Below, in pieces: positions 1-8,618 of a stretch of DNA of 34,664 bases; within the stretch, counting starts at the first letter, position 1, and every line of letters starts with the position of its first letter. A program made the translations under genes and the position numbers. Source of the stretch: Verrucomicrobiales bacterium (lineage in GTDB: Bacteria > Verrucomicrobiota > Verrucomicrobiia > Limisphaerales > UBA9464); contig JAIXUV010000054.1 of assembly GCA_027483345.1 (NCBI GenBank), positions 1 through 34,664 of the forward strand, written 5' to 3'. A model generated the notes under the pieces. It searched no databases. It was not told the origin of the DNA and saw only the letters and a program-made list of their open reading frames with translations.

Positions 1-2
1 AC

Positions 3-359
3 TTCACGAGGGAACAAGACGGCCTACTCCAAGATTGGAGCCACCAGGTCATCTTCATGAACCCACCGTACGGACGGGTCATCGGGAGGTGGATTGAGAA
101 GGCGTACCAATCAAGCCGCGAGGGGTCCCTCGTCGTGGCCCTCCTACCCGCCCGTACCGACGCCAGTTGGTGGCACGACTACGTCATGAAAGGCGAAATC
201 CGCCTCCTCCGTGGCCGCCTCACCTTCGAAGGCGGCAAGTACCCCGCCCCCTTCCCCTCCGCCATCGTCGTCTTCCGACCTCCCCAAGCTAAGATGATTT
301 CTGTACAGCGCGATCCAAGACACGAACAGACCAGAATCGAGCGTGGACTACTACTGTGA
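3..359 (+). CDS. Phage-type DNA N6-adenine methyltransferase, C-terminal part
   Basis: The reading frame is open at the window edge, so the 5' end is missing; 118 codons are visible. The segment has the catalytic NPPYG motif (codons from 57), preceded by a hydrophobic strand ending in VIFM and followed by a WIEKAY helix. A strand-rich stretch ending in PFPSAIVVFRP follows. This is the pattern of the Dam-like phage N6A methyltransferase family, which transfers methyl from S-adenosylmethionine to adenine in DNA. The SAM-binding N-terminal part is outside the window. In this family the gene often protects phage or island DNA from restriction; that role is inferred. Its last 9 bases overlap the 3' end of the convergent DyP gene. 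Confidence 0.8.
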   Translation, partial: FTREQDGLLQDWSHQVIFMNPPYGRVIGRWIEKAYQSSREGSLVVALLPARTDASWWHDYVMKGEIRLLRGRLTFEGGKYPAPFPSAIVVFRPPQAKMISVQRDPRHEQTRIERGLLL

Positions 360-1802
360 AGCAGTCGAAGCGCCCGAGGCGAGCCAGCGGAGTGCGGGAA
401 TAGACGGGAGCAAAAACGAGCCGGAACAGCGGATTGAAACTGCACAACGCGGCAGATTGAATTCAATGTCCCCTTCTCTCCCGAGAATGCGGAACAAAGA
501 CTGCCCCTCTGAGGACCGGTAGCCGATAATTGGGTCAGGTGACTCGATGGCTCCACCGAAGGAAGGATTATTAACCCAGGCAGAGACAACGAAACCAAAC
601 TGGTTTCGGATACTCGCGTTAAGGGCTACGAATCGAAGTCCGCGAGTCCCTTGCACAGCAGACAATTGGCCAAAGAAGGAATCGAGCCCGATCTTGTACG
701 GCGGCAGCAGGATTCGAGGATCGAAGGCGTCAGAACCGTATACTCGGGAGCGACGAAAGATGACTCTCCGTGCCGATTCTAGCCTTGAGAGTTCGACGTC
801 ACGATTGGGAACCACATCGCGGGGATTGGTTCTACGAATGTGAGCAGAAAATGGACACCGAACTCCATTTGGATCGGATGAAAAGCTAAACTCCTCATCC
901 GGGGGTTCTCCACCCGGATCCGCATCTGGTGCCAATGAAACCGGCCATCCACTAGGCCAACGACCGATCATTCTTGATGCGGCCCAGACGAGTTTCTCCA
1001 GCGAAGCAGGCCCTACGGCCTGAACCAGAGCCGTGTGAAGTCCTTTCCAGAACCCCGACACATCCTGCTCAAGATCCTGGAACACAAGGAATGTTCCCCA
1101 CCGACCAAGATCCTTATTGCAAGGTGAGTAAATCGCTTCGGGAAGGACATTACCTGGGTCCAAATCCATCGGAACCAAAATTGATTCGGAAACCTGACCT
1201 GAAGCCGACTTCGCACCCAGGAACAGTTCACCTGCATGTACATCTGAATTTCCATCCCATCCGTGGATACGAGGCTCAGTTAAGCCATCACGAAACCCAA
1301 ATGGCTCGCACCGATGGCAACGAAGCGAACCATCAAGTTCAAACAAAAGCTTTGTCCCAGCTGGAGGCGGTGGAGCCAGTCCGGGGCCATTAACGGAATA
1401 GGTACACCTTAGAAGATGGATCGTCTCAGATGGGAATGTACTGTTGGCAGGGGGAATTGGTAATTCAGAAAACTCGGGCGGAAATTGAGAAAGGAGGCGC
1501 TCCGGCAACCCAATACAGTGGAACCCTTGATAACTAAATGCAAATTGTTGAACCTCATCCCAAGGTACACCATGGACTCTCCGAGAAGAACCATAGTCTC
1601 TTGCTGTAAGGACTCTGGTTGCCAGAGTTTCTAGATCACGCTTGAATGAACCTATATCGGTGATCTGAAAGAACTCATAACGTGTATACCTAAAAAAACC
1701 AAGACCAGATCTTGCAAGTGCTTGGCAATTCGTTTCAACCTCGATCTGCTCGGGCGAACGATCGGAAATTCTTGAAGGCATGAGGATCTGCTGATAATTC
1801 AA
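351..1802 (-). CDS. DyP-type peroxidase
   Basis: The 483-residue product has the hallmarks of dye-decolorizing (DyP) haem peroxidases. GFRDG at 169-173 is the GXXDG motif, whose Asp (D172) is the distal catalytic residue. The HIRR motif after CPFSA supplies the proximal haem ligand, His321. There is also a GTFLVFQDLEQDVSGFW strand-helix (about 235-252) and a C-terminal GLRFVALNASIRNQF block. These enzymes reduce hydrogen peroxide while oxidising varied organic substrates; the substrate here is unknown. No signal peptide is visible, so it probably acts in the cytoplasm or is exported by another route. The frame opens with TTG at 1802; an ATG at 1781 is an alternative start. It begins 9 bases after the upstream gene ends, so the two are probably one operon. 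GC is low for the window, consistent with island cargo. Confidence 0.85.
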   Translation of the reverse strand: MNYQQILMPSRISDRSPEQIEVETNCQALARSGLGFFRYTRYEFFQITDIGSFKRDLETLATRVLTARDYGSSRRVHGVPWDEVQQFAFSYQGFHCIGLPERLLSQFPPEFSELPIPPANSTFPSETIHLLRCTYSVNGPGLAPPPPAGTKLLFELDGSLRCHRCEPFGFRDGLTEPRIHGWDGNSDVHAGELFLGAKSASGQVSESILVPMDLDPGNVLPEAIYSPCNKDLGRWGTFLVFQDLEQDVSGFWKGLHTALVQAVGPASLEKLVWAASRMIGRWPSGWPVSLAPDADPGGEPPDEEFSFSSDPNGVRCPFSAHIRRTNPRDVVPNRDVELSRLESARRVIFRRSRVYGSDAFDPRILLPPYKIGLDSFFGQLSAVQGTRGLRFVALNASIRNQFGFVVSAWVNNPSFGGAIESPDPIIGYRSSEGQSLFRILGREGDIEFNLPRCAVSIRCSGSFLLPSIPALRWLASGASTASQ

Positions 1803-1811
1803 ATACTCGCT

Positions 1812-3014
1812 TTAGGAAATTCTTAGCAACCCATATGGGTGAGTTATATGAGCAAGAGTTCGGCGTGAATATGCAGAAAAGTAGAAAAGCGTCTCGCACT
1901 CCCGTTGGGCAAGGTACTGCTTAAGTGCTCTAACATCTGCAGAACCCGACACCGGATAAATAGGATCAGAACCCCAGATCGCATCAAGTCCCGAACCGAT
2001 CATATCCCCAAACTCGTCAATATAGCCGTCCCATCCTCCGTCGTAGTTGGAAGCAAACAACAGATAACGCCCACCGTCAACAATGCACCAGTAGGCTGAA
2101 TGAATTGTTTGAATATCAAGCAGTCGTCCAGTCGGTGCAATTTTTCTAGAATACAGATCAATAATCCCAAGCGTAGCCTGAAGCCGCTCAACAGCTCCAG
2201 CGTTAACGCGGATAGGAGAGAATAACGTTAGCGGATTCTGACTAAACAATGACTCATCATGTAGTGCCGGCGCATTACGCCACTTAGCCTGTCTTGCTGC
2301 AGATCGAAGAGGCGTACCATTCGTAGGCGGATTCCGAAAAAGGCGATTGATTAGTCTATACTCAGGAAATCGGTCCAAGGATCGCGTGATAGCGAGCGCG
2401 GAGTCCACAGAAACGCTTTGGCCATGACTCCTAATCAAACGAAGCACAGCAGGAATGGCGAGTATGCTTCTTACAACTGAGGCTGGTCGCCCAGTAACCG
2501 ATTGATGAGCTAGAGCAAATAGTTCAGCCATTGGCTTTAGCATACTAATCCAGACACGGTGGGCCTCCGCCCCGTCACACCAGCCTTGACGCGAGCGAAA
2601 GAACCTTTGGAATTCCTCTAGTCTCTGGATACGCCCTTCAAGCTCTCGACGCGTTAGCCCTCGCATAGCTCTAAATGTCGCAGATGGCTGAATTCGTCGC
2701 TCAAATACTTGCTCCAGACAGTTCTTGTTCTCCGGGATTTGAAGAATTTTTCCGAGGCCACACTTTCTTATAGATTCAGAGATTCTGATCCATCCTTCTA
2801 GCTGTTCGCCATCCAGATCCATCGCTAGAAGAATCTGATCACAAGCTTCTCTCCGGACGTGGGAAATGCGGAGAAAATGGAGTTCTTTGACGTTTAAGAG
2901 CGCCTCGCGGAATACTTTAGTGACATTTTCGTTCGATAGGGAGGCGCGTATTGCTCCAAGCCCGCCTTCTTCCGTGCGGACATCAAGTAGCAGCAGGACG
3001 CCATTGTGATGCAT
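1812..3014 (-). CDS. DyP-associated conserved protein
   Basis: The 400-residue protein has no domain I can name with certainty. At 304-329 it has IHSAYW, a hydrophobic strand, then LLFASNYDGGW and a helix. This matches a pattern (IHFARW...SNYDGSW in better copies) that I associate from memory with proteins encoded beside, or fused to, DyP-type peroxidases. A weaker copy may lie at 44-69 (LHFLRI, then LLAMDLDG), so it may be a two-repeat protein. The middle is mostly helical and rich in Arg. It lies 35 bases after the lipoprotein gene and 9 bases before the peroxidase gene, so it is probably co-transcribed and works with the peroxidase. The ATG at 3014 is the first start in frame; the next codons have no better choice. 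Function unknown. Confidence 0.75.
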   Translation of the reverse strand: MHHNGVLLLLDVRTEEGGLGAIRASLSNENVTKVFREALLNVKELHFLRISHVRREACDQILLAMDLDGEQLEGWIRISESIRKCGLGKILQIPENKNCLEQVFERRIQPSATFRAMRGLTRRELEGRIQRLEEFQRFFRSRQGWCDGAEAHRVWISMLKPMAELFALAHQSVTGRPASVVRSILAIPAVLRLIRSHGQSVSVDSALAITRSLDRFPEYRLINRLFRNPPTNGTPLRSAARQAKWRNAPALHDESLFSQNPLTLFSPIRVNAGAVERLQATLGIIDLYSRKIAPTGRLLDIQTIHSAYWCIVDGGRYLLFASNYDGGWDGYIDEFGDMIGSGLDAIWGSDPIYPVSGSADVRALKQYLAQRECETLFYFSAYSRRTLAHITHPYGLLRIS

Positions 3015-3049
3015 CGCAGCACAAATAACACCATCCGAACGTCATGGAC

Positions 3050-4402
3050 TCAGTTCGACCTTTGAACCCCAATAGCCCAAACCGCCGAATCTTCAGCCTT
3101 ACCGCCACGCACGTACCGAAGACCAATGTCTATCTGAAAACTATTCGTTCCAACAACAATCTCTTTAAGTTTTATAGCCACACCGACTTGACTTGCATTG
3201 AGAGTAGGATTCGAGACGGTCAAGCTTTCCACCTTAGCAAGATCAGTAGGAACAACTTTAACTACGAGATTAGTGGAATCAACGATACGTTCAAACCCAA
3301 GACCACCCAAAGTCAAATTCACTGACGCGTTTGTCGCGGTAGCAGGGATAGACAATTGAGGTGGAAATATATACGAGATCACTGACGGGCGCTGCGGCGT
3401 ATCAATAACTCGCCCATCCCGCTGAATAACATCTTTTTCAACAGCGGTTTTCAGCTGAGAAAGACCATGGTAAAGGGAGCTTCTGTTTTCAAATTCCTTT
3501 ACATCACCGATTGCGGCTTCGAGTGTGTATTCTTGTAGAGGAAGACGCTGTTTAGCTTGGATAAGTCCTTCCATTTCATTTTGAGAGACCCGAATTAGAC
3601 TTATAATACTTTCAACAAAGGTTCCGCGAAAAACCTCGTCGTTGACCAGTCCACGAGCGCCTGACGTTCCGGCAGCCGCTCCAGCAAGGGCTCGGCCAGT
3701 GCTGCCGCCGGCAACCGTGGCTCCGCCCGCAAGCCCGATCGTGGCTAGTCCAAGAATGATATTGGAGACATTCTCATCTGCCATTACTCGAGCAAGGTGA
3801 TTGGCGCTCTCGTCTTTAGCGAGGCGAAGTGCCGCGTTCTGCATCTCATTCCGATAATACTGAGCAAGCACGCCATTTGTTTGAAAGGTTGTAGCAGCCA
3901 AATAATAGAAAGAGTTTCCCAAAATATCAACACCAGCAGTCCGAGCGTAAACATCGGCCCACTCGCGGCTGACTTTCTCAAACTTACTTTTCGCTGCATC
4001 TACATCTTTCGCGAGCTTTTCCTTGTCACCTGCTCCTAAAGCGTTTGCCATACTCTTAATTAGCTCATCTTGAGCCTGAATCATCGTCGTTGTAGCTCGA
4101 TTTCTCGCTACCGTCGCCGCATTTGCCTCAGGGGAGGGACTTCCTTCTGGCGAAGCTGCCACAGGATTAAATGTATATGGATTGATGTGCTGGTGCTTGG
4201 TACCAGCCGAGGTTAACCAAGGGCTTCGAGAGCGTGTATACCATGTACTACGATCAGACTTGGATGTGTCGATGACCGTCGGAGTACGGTACTTATTGGC
4301 ACAACCGGTTTGGACGGTAACCACCGCAGCGGCAATCACCATGCTGCGACTAGCCGCCCAGCAGCCTTGCCGCTGCCAATTAGGGATTGATGGAAGATTC
4401 AT
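3050..4402 (-). CDS. Predicted lipoprotein of unknown function
   Basis: The frame is open from 4513, but the ATG at 4402 is preferred. It follows ACGGAAAA, a usable ribosome site, and gives an N-terminus with a hydrophobic run (MVIAAAVVTV) and the lipobox VQTGC with Cys34. The 450-residue product is then a lipoprotein anchored in the envelope. After a Ser/Pro linker (to about 98) come a helical, probably coiled-coil region (about 103-150), a Gly/Ala-rich hydrophobic stretch (214-247) that could insert in a membrane, another helical part, and a beta-rich C-terminal domain (about 343-450) of Ig-like appearance. No family recognised. It heads the minus-strand run with the DyP partner and DyP peroxidase, 35 bases apart, so the three may act together at the envelope; that is inference. 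Confidence 0.75.
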   Translation of the reverse strand: MNLPSIPNWQRQGCWAASRSMVIAAAVVTVQTGCANKYRTPTVIDTSKSDRSTWYTRSRSPWLTSAGTKHQHINPYTFNPVAASPEGSPSPEANAATVARNRATTTMIQAQDELIKSMANALGAGDKEKLAKDVDAAKSKFEKVSREWADVYARTAGVDILGNSFYYLAATTFQTNGVLAQYYRNEMQNAALRLAKDESANHLARVMADENVSNIILGLATIGLAGGATVAGGSTGRALAGAAAGTSGARGLVNDEVFRGTFVESIISLIRVSQNEMEGLIQAKQRLPLQEYTLEAAIGDVKEFENRSSLYHGLSQLKTAVEKDVIQRDGRVIDTPQRPSVISYIFPPQLSIPATATNASVNLTLGGLGFERIVDSTNLVVKVVPTDLAKVESLTVSNPTLNASQVGVAIKLKEIVVGTNSFQIDIGLRYVRGGKAEDSAVWAIGVQRSN

Positions 4403-5140
4403 TTTTCCGTGAGAAGATTGATTTCGAGACCGAGAACATTCAATCCCAAACAGCGATGGATCTTGCGGCATTGAACCGGAACACTCGCAACTCACATGAA
4501 CGACTCGAATCACAAATACTGCATCGTTAACGGTTGAACGCTTCTTCCAACTTCAATATCCTTGGGTCCGCTTGCAATCCGAGAACTCGCCCGATGCGCA
4601 TCAACGGCATCTCGATTTCGGCATCCGCAGAGACGTTGCAACATCTTCACCTAGAACGACGCTGAGTTGTAAGGCTCTACACTTGAAAAGGTTGTACGCC
4701 TGAGAACACTCAAGGGAAACGCAACGGATTGGCAATCCTTCAATGAGTCTCGACCTCGAAACTCGGTCGAGACTGCTCGCCTCCCCTTGCCGGCTACCAT
4801 TAGCCGCAACGATTCTATTGGTGCGACAACCTAGCTCACGCAAATTCGCCAAGGCGCACCGACGCGGAGCCGGAATTGTGACCGGAGGAGACGATCACCA
4901 GCGGGTGTCCGGTGCTGCCACGATGAACCAGCGGCTTTGCGGCTTCGCATGCCAATCCCAATTGCAGCGCTCCGTATAGATGCGCAACCCGTAAATGGCC
5001 GTCACCTATGGAACAGTTGGAGTGCGTTTTGGTGCGTGATTGGGACAGGCACGCATTGTCCAGGAAGTGCCATTTTCCCCCTGTTTACGGCCTCATCATG
5101 AACTTTTTGCGCAGCATCGTGAAAGGCCGATTCTGGATTC
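4403..5140. other. Low-GC gap inside the element, no convincing gene
   Basis: Several short open frames occur here on both strands, but none has a recognisable motif, a good ribosome site or consistent codon use. Near the excisionase gene there is a direct repeat of GTGCGT at 5022-5027 and 5032-5037, exactly 10 bases apart. An inverted pair GGACA/TGTCC lies at 5043-5047 and 5057-5061. One-turn spacing is typical of protein-binding sites, so these could be excisionase or integrase arm sites, but that is only a suggestion. The promoter of the lipoprotein operon should lie above 4402; I could not pick a convincing one. Confidence 0.4.
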
Positions 5141-5389
5141 CTAAACCGATTTCCCCTTTCGAACCACTCGGCAATGGATGCGGAACCACTCGTCCACCTC
5201 GCGCAGATCGAATCGAACCCGGCGTGGACCCAGCTTGAGGTGCGGAAGTCCCCTCTGTAGCCAGTTGTCCACAGTCCTGCGGGCAATACCCATTCGGAGA
5301 GCCAAAGCCCTCTTGTCGATGTAGGGACTGGGGGACTGGGGAAACTGCGACTCGGGGAGCAGCGGTTGGGAGGTCTTCACAAGATTCAA
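5141..5389 (-). CDS. Excisionase-like helix-turn-helix DNA-binding protein
   Basis: The 82-residue product has a MerR/AlpA-type helix-turn-helix (about 24-70). It reads YIDKRALALRMGIARRTVDNW, a variable turn, then LPHLKLGPRRVRF and DLREVDEWF, the usual order of the excisionase-type HTH with a short wing. Such small proteins direct integrase toward excision or regulate element genes. The frame starts with TTG at 5389 after GGGGA; a GTG three codons later (5380) is an alternative. It lies 34 bases downstream of the integrase gene on the same strand, so the two are probably co-transcribed. The basic tail (RVVRKGK) fits DNA binding. Confidence 0.75.
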   Translation of the reverse strand: MNLVKTSQPLLPESQFPQSPSPYIDKRALALRMGIARRTVDNWLQRGLPHLKLGPRRVRFDLREVDEWFRIHCRVVRKGKSV

Positions 5390-5423
5390 ATCCCCAACCT
5401 ACGCACCGCCGGTTGCCCCGATT

Positions 5424-6674
5424 TCACCCACCGTCTGTGGAGTCCTTCGCAGATGGAGGAAACACCTTGAACCACTGACGCGCGGCTCCGGCATCGACCA
5501 GTTCCCGGTAGTAACGATGGACCACAGCGGCGGTGTTTCCCAACTCGCCTGCAACCCGCCCAGCGTCGGCGCACTCGGCAAACCTGTAGCTGGCGTAGCT
5601 GTGTCGGAGCCCATTTGCCTTCCACGAAACCCCACTTCTTTCTGAGGCAATCCGCTGTTGCTGGTAGAATCCAACCTGGTTCCCCGCCCAAATCGGTCCG
5701 GAACCGGGCGGACCGAATCGCAACCAAGCGACCAACGCGTCACACATGGGCACGACGCGGCGCGAGGCCGTCTTTGCCCGCTCGGCACCAACCACGATGT
5801 GCTTTCGACCAAGATCGATGTCCTCCCATCGTAGGCGCTCGATTTCGGCGCTCCGGAGCCCGGCAAGCCCCCCCAACGCGACACAGACTCGAAAAGCTGC
5901 CGTGGCTCCTCCCAACAAGAGTCTCAGCTCCTCGGGCGTGTAGATCTCCACCGTGCCACTCCGGACCTTGAGGGTCTCGGTCTTCCCGACAGGATTTTCG
6001 TCCGCGTAGTTGCGAGCGACCGCGAACTCAAACAGGAGGTTCAAAGTTCTTCGGTAGTTGGTGTAGCTCTGCGGCGCCAACTTCAAGGAATCGAGCCAGG
6101 CCTGGATGTCGGCGGTTGAGACATCCGACGCCGACTTCTGGCAGTCCTTTGCGAAGCGTCCAAGCCGCGACTCTAGGTCACCGAGATAACGCTCGGAGGC
6201 CTTCCGAGACTTCTTCACCTCGAGGAGCTCGCGCACGACATCCACGACTGACTTCCGCACCACCCTTTGGTTGCGTCGTTCGTATTGCCTTACAGCCGCC
6301 TCCAGATCCGAAAGGCTGGAAAGCCGCTTAAAGGCCTCAGCGACTGCGTGGGCCGCAGCGAGCAGCGAGACACCATGGGGACGGAGGATCTCGACGCTCG
6401 AGCAGTACTCAGCAGCCTCTCGATGGGTCAGGGAGGAAGCCGCTGCATCCCCGGAGCTCATCTGGCGCGCGAGGTCGGCGGCCCGTTCCAAAGCACCTTC
6501 GGCGGTCGGAAACGATTCGAGACGCCGGGAACCCGTGGCGTAGGACGCCACCTCGTAGCCAAGAGATCCATCGCGCCGGCGACGTCGATAAACGGTGACG
6601 GAGACCCGGCCATGACGCACTCGGCGCGGCCACTTCTCATCGATCGTCCTTTTCGCGGAACGCGCTTGGTTCAC
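5424..6674 (-). CDS. int: Tyrosine recombinase (integrase)
   Basis: The 416-residue product has an N-terminal basic arm-binding region (1-50), a SAM-like core-binding domain (about 140-225) and the catalytic domain (about 245-395). Active-site residues by position are Arg274 in AGLRSAEI, Lys301 in AKTASRR, Arg357 in NGLRHSY and the nucleophile Tyr389 in HRYYREL. The two other usual residues are changed: Asn354 stands where HxxR has His, and Asn380 (LGNTAAVV) stands where LGH has His. The start is GTG at 6674 directly after GGAGGA, closer than usual; upstream codons contain no ATG. It would integrate and excise the element at the adjacent tRNA-Thr gene. Both Asn changes may be lineage-typical rather than inactivating. 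Confidence 0.92.
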   Translation of the reverse strand: MNQARSAKRTIDEKWPRRVRHGRVSVTVYRRRRRDGSLGYEVASYATGSRRLESFPTAEGALERAADLARQMSSGDAAASSLTHREAAEYCSSVEILRPHGVSLLAAAHAVAEAFKRLSSLSDLEAAVRQYERRNQRVVRKSVVDVVRELLEVKKSRKASERYLGDLESRLGRFAKDCQKSASDVSTADIQAWLDSLKLAPQSYTNYRRTLNLLFEFAVARNYADENPVGKTETLKVRSGTVEIYTPEELRLLLGGATAAFRVCVALGGLAGLRSAEIERLRWEDIDLGRKHIVVGAERAKTASRRVVPMCDALVAWLRFGPPGSGPIWAGNQVGFYQQQRIASERSGVSWKANGLRHSYASYRFAECADAGRVAGELGNTAAVVHRYYRELVDAGAARQWFKVFPPSAKDSTDGG

Positions 6675-6762
6675 TCCTCCAACTGTCGGAAAAGTGTCGG
6701 AACTTTCAAGCTTTGAGATCAGATTGAAACGCCGCCGTCTACGTAAGTGCTTGAAGGAGAGT

Positions 6763-6837
6763 TGGAGCCAGCTGTCGGGATTGAACCGACGACCAACGGT
6801 TTACAAAACCGCTGCTCTGCCGCTGAGCTAAGCTGGC
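6763..6837 (-). tRNA. tRNA-Thr (anticodon TGT)
   Basis: The minus strand folds into a complete cloverleaf. The 7-bp acceptor stem GCCAGCT/AGCTGGC is followed by discriminator T and an encoded CCA. The D arm is GCTC/GAGC; the anticodon stem GCGGT/ACCGT encloses the loop TTTGTAA; the variable loop has five bases; the T arm is GTCGG-TTCAATC-CCGAC. Anticodon TGT reads ACA and wobble Thr codons. The 3' end faces the integrase gene, making this the likely attB site. Because CCA and the T arm are intact on this side, any crossover within the gene re-created the same sequence. Confidence 0.96.
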
Positions 6838-7010
6838 CCCGGGGTCGGCACCGCATCGGGTTCGATCGTGGATTCCCAGCGTCAGCCAGATCCTCCGAAC
6901 TCCTCCTACGCGGTTCCGTCGACGAAAACCTTGCCTCGCACCCCGGCCGCTGCCAAGGCCGAGTTGGCCCGAACCGGCCGCGTCCTGCCCCGTGGGCGCA
7001 CCCCTGCGGC

Positions 7011-7787
7011 TCAGTAGCGGCTTCGGAGTCTCGCCAGTTGGGGCTGGAGCCGTTCGCCGACGTCGTCCTGGTAGATGAAGGAATCACGGCTGCCGCCGGC
7101 ATCCCAGCTGTGGAGGAACAGCAGCTTCTCGAACCGCACCCAACTGGCGGAGCCGTCCATATAGAGCTGGTTTCCGCCGGCCGGCAGCCGGCCGTTCTTG
7201 TGACCCGGCATGCCCTTGAAGGCGCTGTCGCGTCCCCCGCCCCACTGGTTGTCGACCTTCATCACCGCGTCCGCCGCCAACACCCAGCCCGGTTGTGCGG
7301 TGGTCGACTTCACCGGACTGCGCGACGGGAAGCTGCCGGCGGGATTGACCCAGGTCTCGATGCCGCCCAGGTACTGGTACCCGATGATCCACTGGTCGAA
7401 GTCCGCCTCGAACGTCGGGAATCCCGGCCGCGTGGGGCAGGACCAGATCGTCGAAGCCTGGGAGTTGGTCTGGATGGCCAGCCCCACGGTGGCCGCCGCC
7501 AGCCGTTCCGGTGGATTCAACGCGATCTGCACCGCCCCTCCGCGGGCCTGCAACAGGGTTCCCTTGTGGTCGTCGGCATAGATCGTCATGGCGATGCCAA
7601 GTTGCCGGAGGTTGTTCAGGCATTTGGATCGCCGGGCCTGTTCCTTGGCCCGCCCCAGCGCCGGCAGGAGCATGCTGGCAAGGATCGCGATGATGGCGAT
7701 CACCACAAGCAGTTCGATCAGGGTGAAGGCCCGACGGTCCAGGGAACCCGGGCGGGCGACCCTGCGGAGGCTGAAGGTGGTTTTCAC
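7011..7787 (-). CDS. Type II secretion/type IV pilin-like pseudopilin
   Basis: The protein has a class III prepilin signal: basic N-terminus, then [20 protein letters not shown], with the Phe at the cleavage site and the Glu at +5. The C-terminal part has GHKNGRL then [10 protein letters not shown], the His/Asn/DG pattern of the DUF1559-like pseudopilins that are very numerous in Verrucomicrobiota and Planctomycetota. It would be cleaved and methylated by a prepilin peptidase and sit in the inner membrane, possibly assembled into a pseudopilus. Start choice is uncertain. GTG at 7787 gives MKTTFSLRR and a normal leader of 18 residues before the Phe; GTG at 7835 adds 16 residues. No ribosome site marks either. 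No secretion genes are near, which is common for this family. Confidence 0.85.
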   Translation of the reverse strand: MKTTFSLRRVARPGSLDRRAFTLIELLVVIAIIAILASMLLPALGRAKEQARRSKCLNNLRQLGIAMTIYADDHKGTLLQARGGAVQIALNPPERLAAATVGLAIQTNSQASTIWSCPTRPGFPTFEADFDQWIIGYQYLGGIETWVNPAGSFPSRSPVKSTTAQPGWVLAADAVMKVDNQWGGGRDSAFKGMPGHKNGRLPAGGNQLYMDGSASWVRFEKLLFLHSWDAGGSRDSFIYQDDVGERLQPQLARLRSRY

Positions 7788-8134
7788 AGGGGGAATTCGG
7801 GTCCACGGAATCCGTCCGTGGGAATGCCCTGCCACCGACGTCCGGTCAACGCATTCGACCGGGCTTCATCGTCGAATTGGGCCGGAATCCGCACCGGGAC
7901 GAAAACGTCACGATGCGGTCACCGGAACGACGGACCTGGATCACCACCGATTCGCTCGGGCCCCGTCTCCTGGGGATCTCGCGGAAATGGCCGATGGAAT
8001 CCGCAGATGGCCCGGATTCCCACGGATGCCTCGGAGTGAAGGAACCCCGGAACCCGGGTCATCGGCTCCGGTTGCGGAGGGTCCTTCCCCCCATCGGATT
8101 CATCCCGGATCGAACGGGAGATCCGCAGCCCCGG
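7788..8134. other. Intergenic stretch without a recognised gene
   Basis: This GC-rich stretch lies between the end of the rpmH-jag operon and the start of the pseudopilin gene, both on the minus strand. Overlapping frames on the plus strand are composition artefacts. I see no T-run terminator for the operon and no clear promoter for the pseudopilin. If the pseudopilin starts at 7835 its first 48 bases lie here. Confidence 0.4.
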
Positions 8135-8602
8135 TCAGGAGGCGGCGGGCTGGTTCCGACGCGGCCGGAGCAGGATGACCTTCTTGTCGCTGCCGTCGAC
8201 CTCGACGCTGTGGGTCTCGATGTCCGGATCGGTCTTGAGGGCCTGGTGGACGATGCGCCGTTCGTAGGCGTTCATCGGCTCGAGCTCCATGATGTCCCCG
8301 AACCGGCGGACCTTGTCGGCGAGTTCCACGGCGCGCTTGGCCAGCTGCTCACGGGCCTGGCGGCGGTAGCCGCCGACGTCGAGCATCACGCGGGGAACGG
8401 AGTCGTCTCCCTTGTGCAGGATGCGGTTCAGCAGGTACTGCAGTTCGCTGAGGGTCTGCCCCTGCCGGCCGATCAGGCGGGCGGAATCCTCGGTCTGGAT
8501 GTCCAGCAGGAGCATGTCGTCGTACTCCTGCTCGGTGACCGTGGCCTCGAAGCCGAGATGCTTGAGCATCTCGACCAGGGTGTCTTTTGCGTTCATGGGC
8601 AT
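8135..8602 (-). CDS. jag: Jag/KhpB-like KH-R3H RNA-binding protein
   Basis: The 155-residue product has a KH domain with the RNA-contacting loop GRQGQT at 45-50 and an R3H domain with Arg115 and His119 (ERRIVHQAL). This is the Jag/KhpB family, single-stranded RNA-binding proteins linked to cell envelope and division control in other bacteria. It lacks the extra N-terminal Jag domain found in Firmicutes, so it is the short form. It starts 16 bases after yidC ends, at the end of the rpmH-rnpA-yidD-yidC-jag cluster, its classic position. Two ATG codons (8602 and 8596) are possible; neither has a Shine-Dalgarno. Confidence 0.92.
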   Translation of the reverse strand: MPMNAKDTLVEMLKHLGFEATVTEQEYDDMLLLDIQTEDSARLIGRQGQTLSELQYLLNRILHKGDDSVPRVMLDVGGYRRQAREQLAKRAVELADKVRRFGDIMELEPMNAYERRIVHQALKTDPDIETHSVEVDGSDKKVILLRPRRNQPAAS

Positions 8603-8618
8603 GAAAGGGAGGGCCGGA

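Larger units (their letters stand above)
1..6766. mobile_element. Integrative element inserted at tRNA-Thr (right end only)
   Basis: A tyrosine integrase (5424-6674) lies 88 bases from the 3' end of a tRNA-Thr gene and is read away from it, with an excisionase-like HTH gene just downstream. This is the usual layout of a genomic island or prophage that uses the tRNA 3' end as attachment site. The interior has lower GC than the rest of the window (25/60 at 1681-1740 against 41/60 at 12781-12840) and carries a phage-type adenine methyltransferase. The tRNA is intact, so the element probably restored its 3' end on integration. The far end and the second att copy are not in the window. I saw no second copy of the tRNA 3' end between 1 and 6700. 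Whether it is a prophage, a remnant or a non-phage island cannot be decided from this part. Confidence 0.75.

Noticed and set aside
4601-4852. Short minus-strand open frame in the island gap
   Set aside because: No motif, no ribosome site, no similarity recognised; an opposite frame of equal length overlaps it.
6747-8039. Plus-strand open frame across the tRNA and pseudopilin
   Set aside because: It would run through an antisense tRNA and the pilin signal region; no motif.
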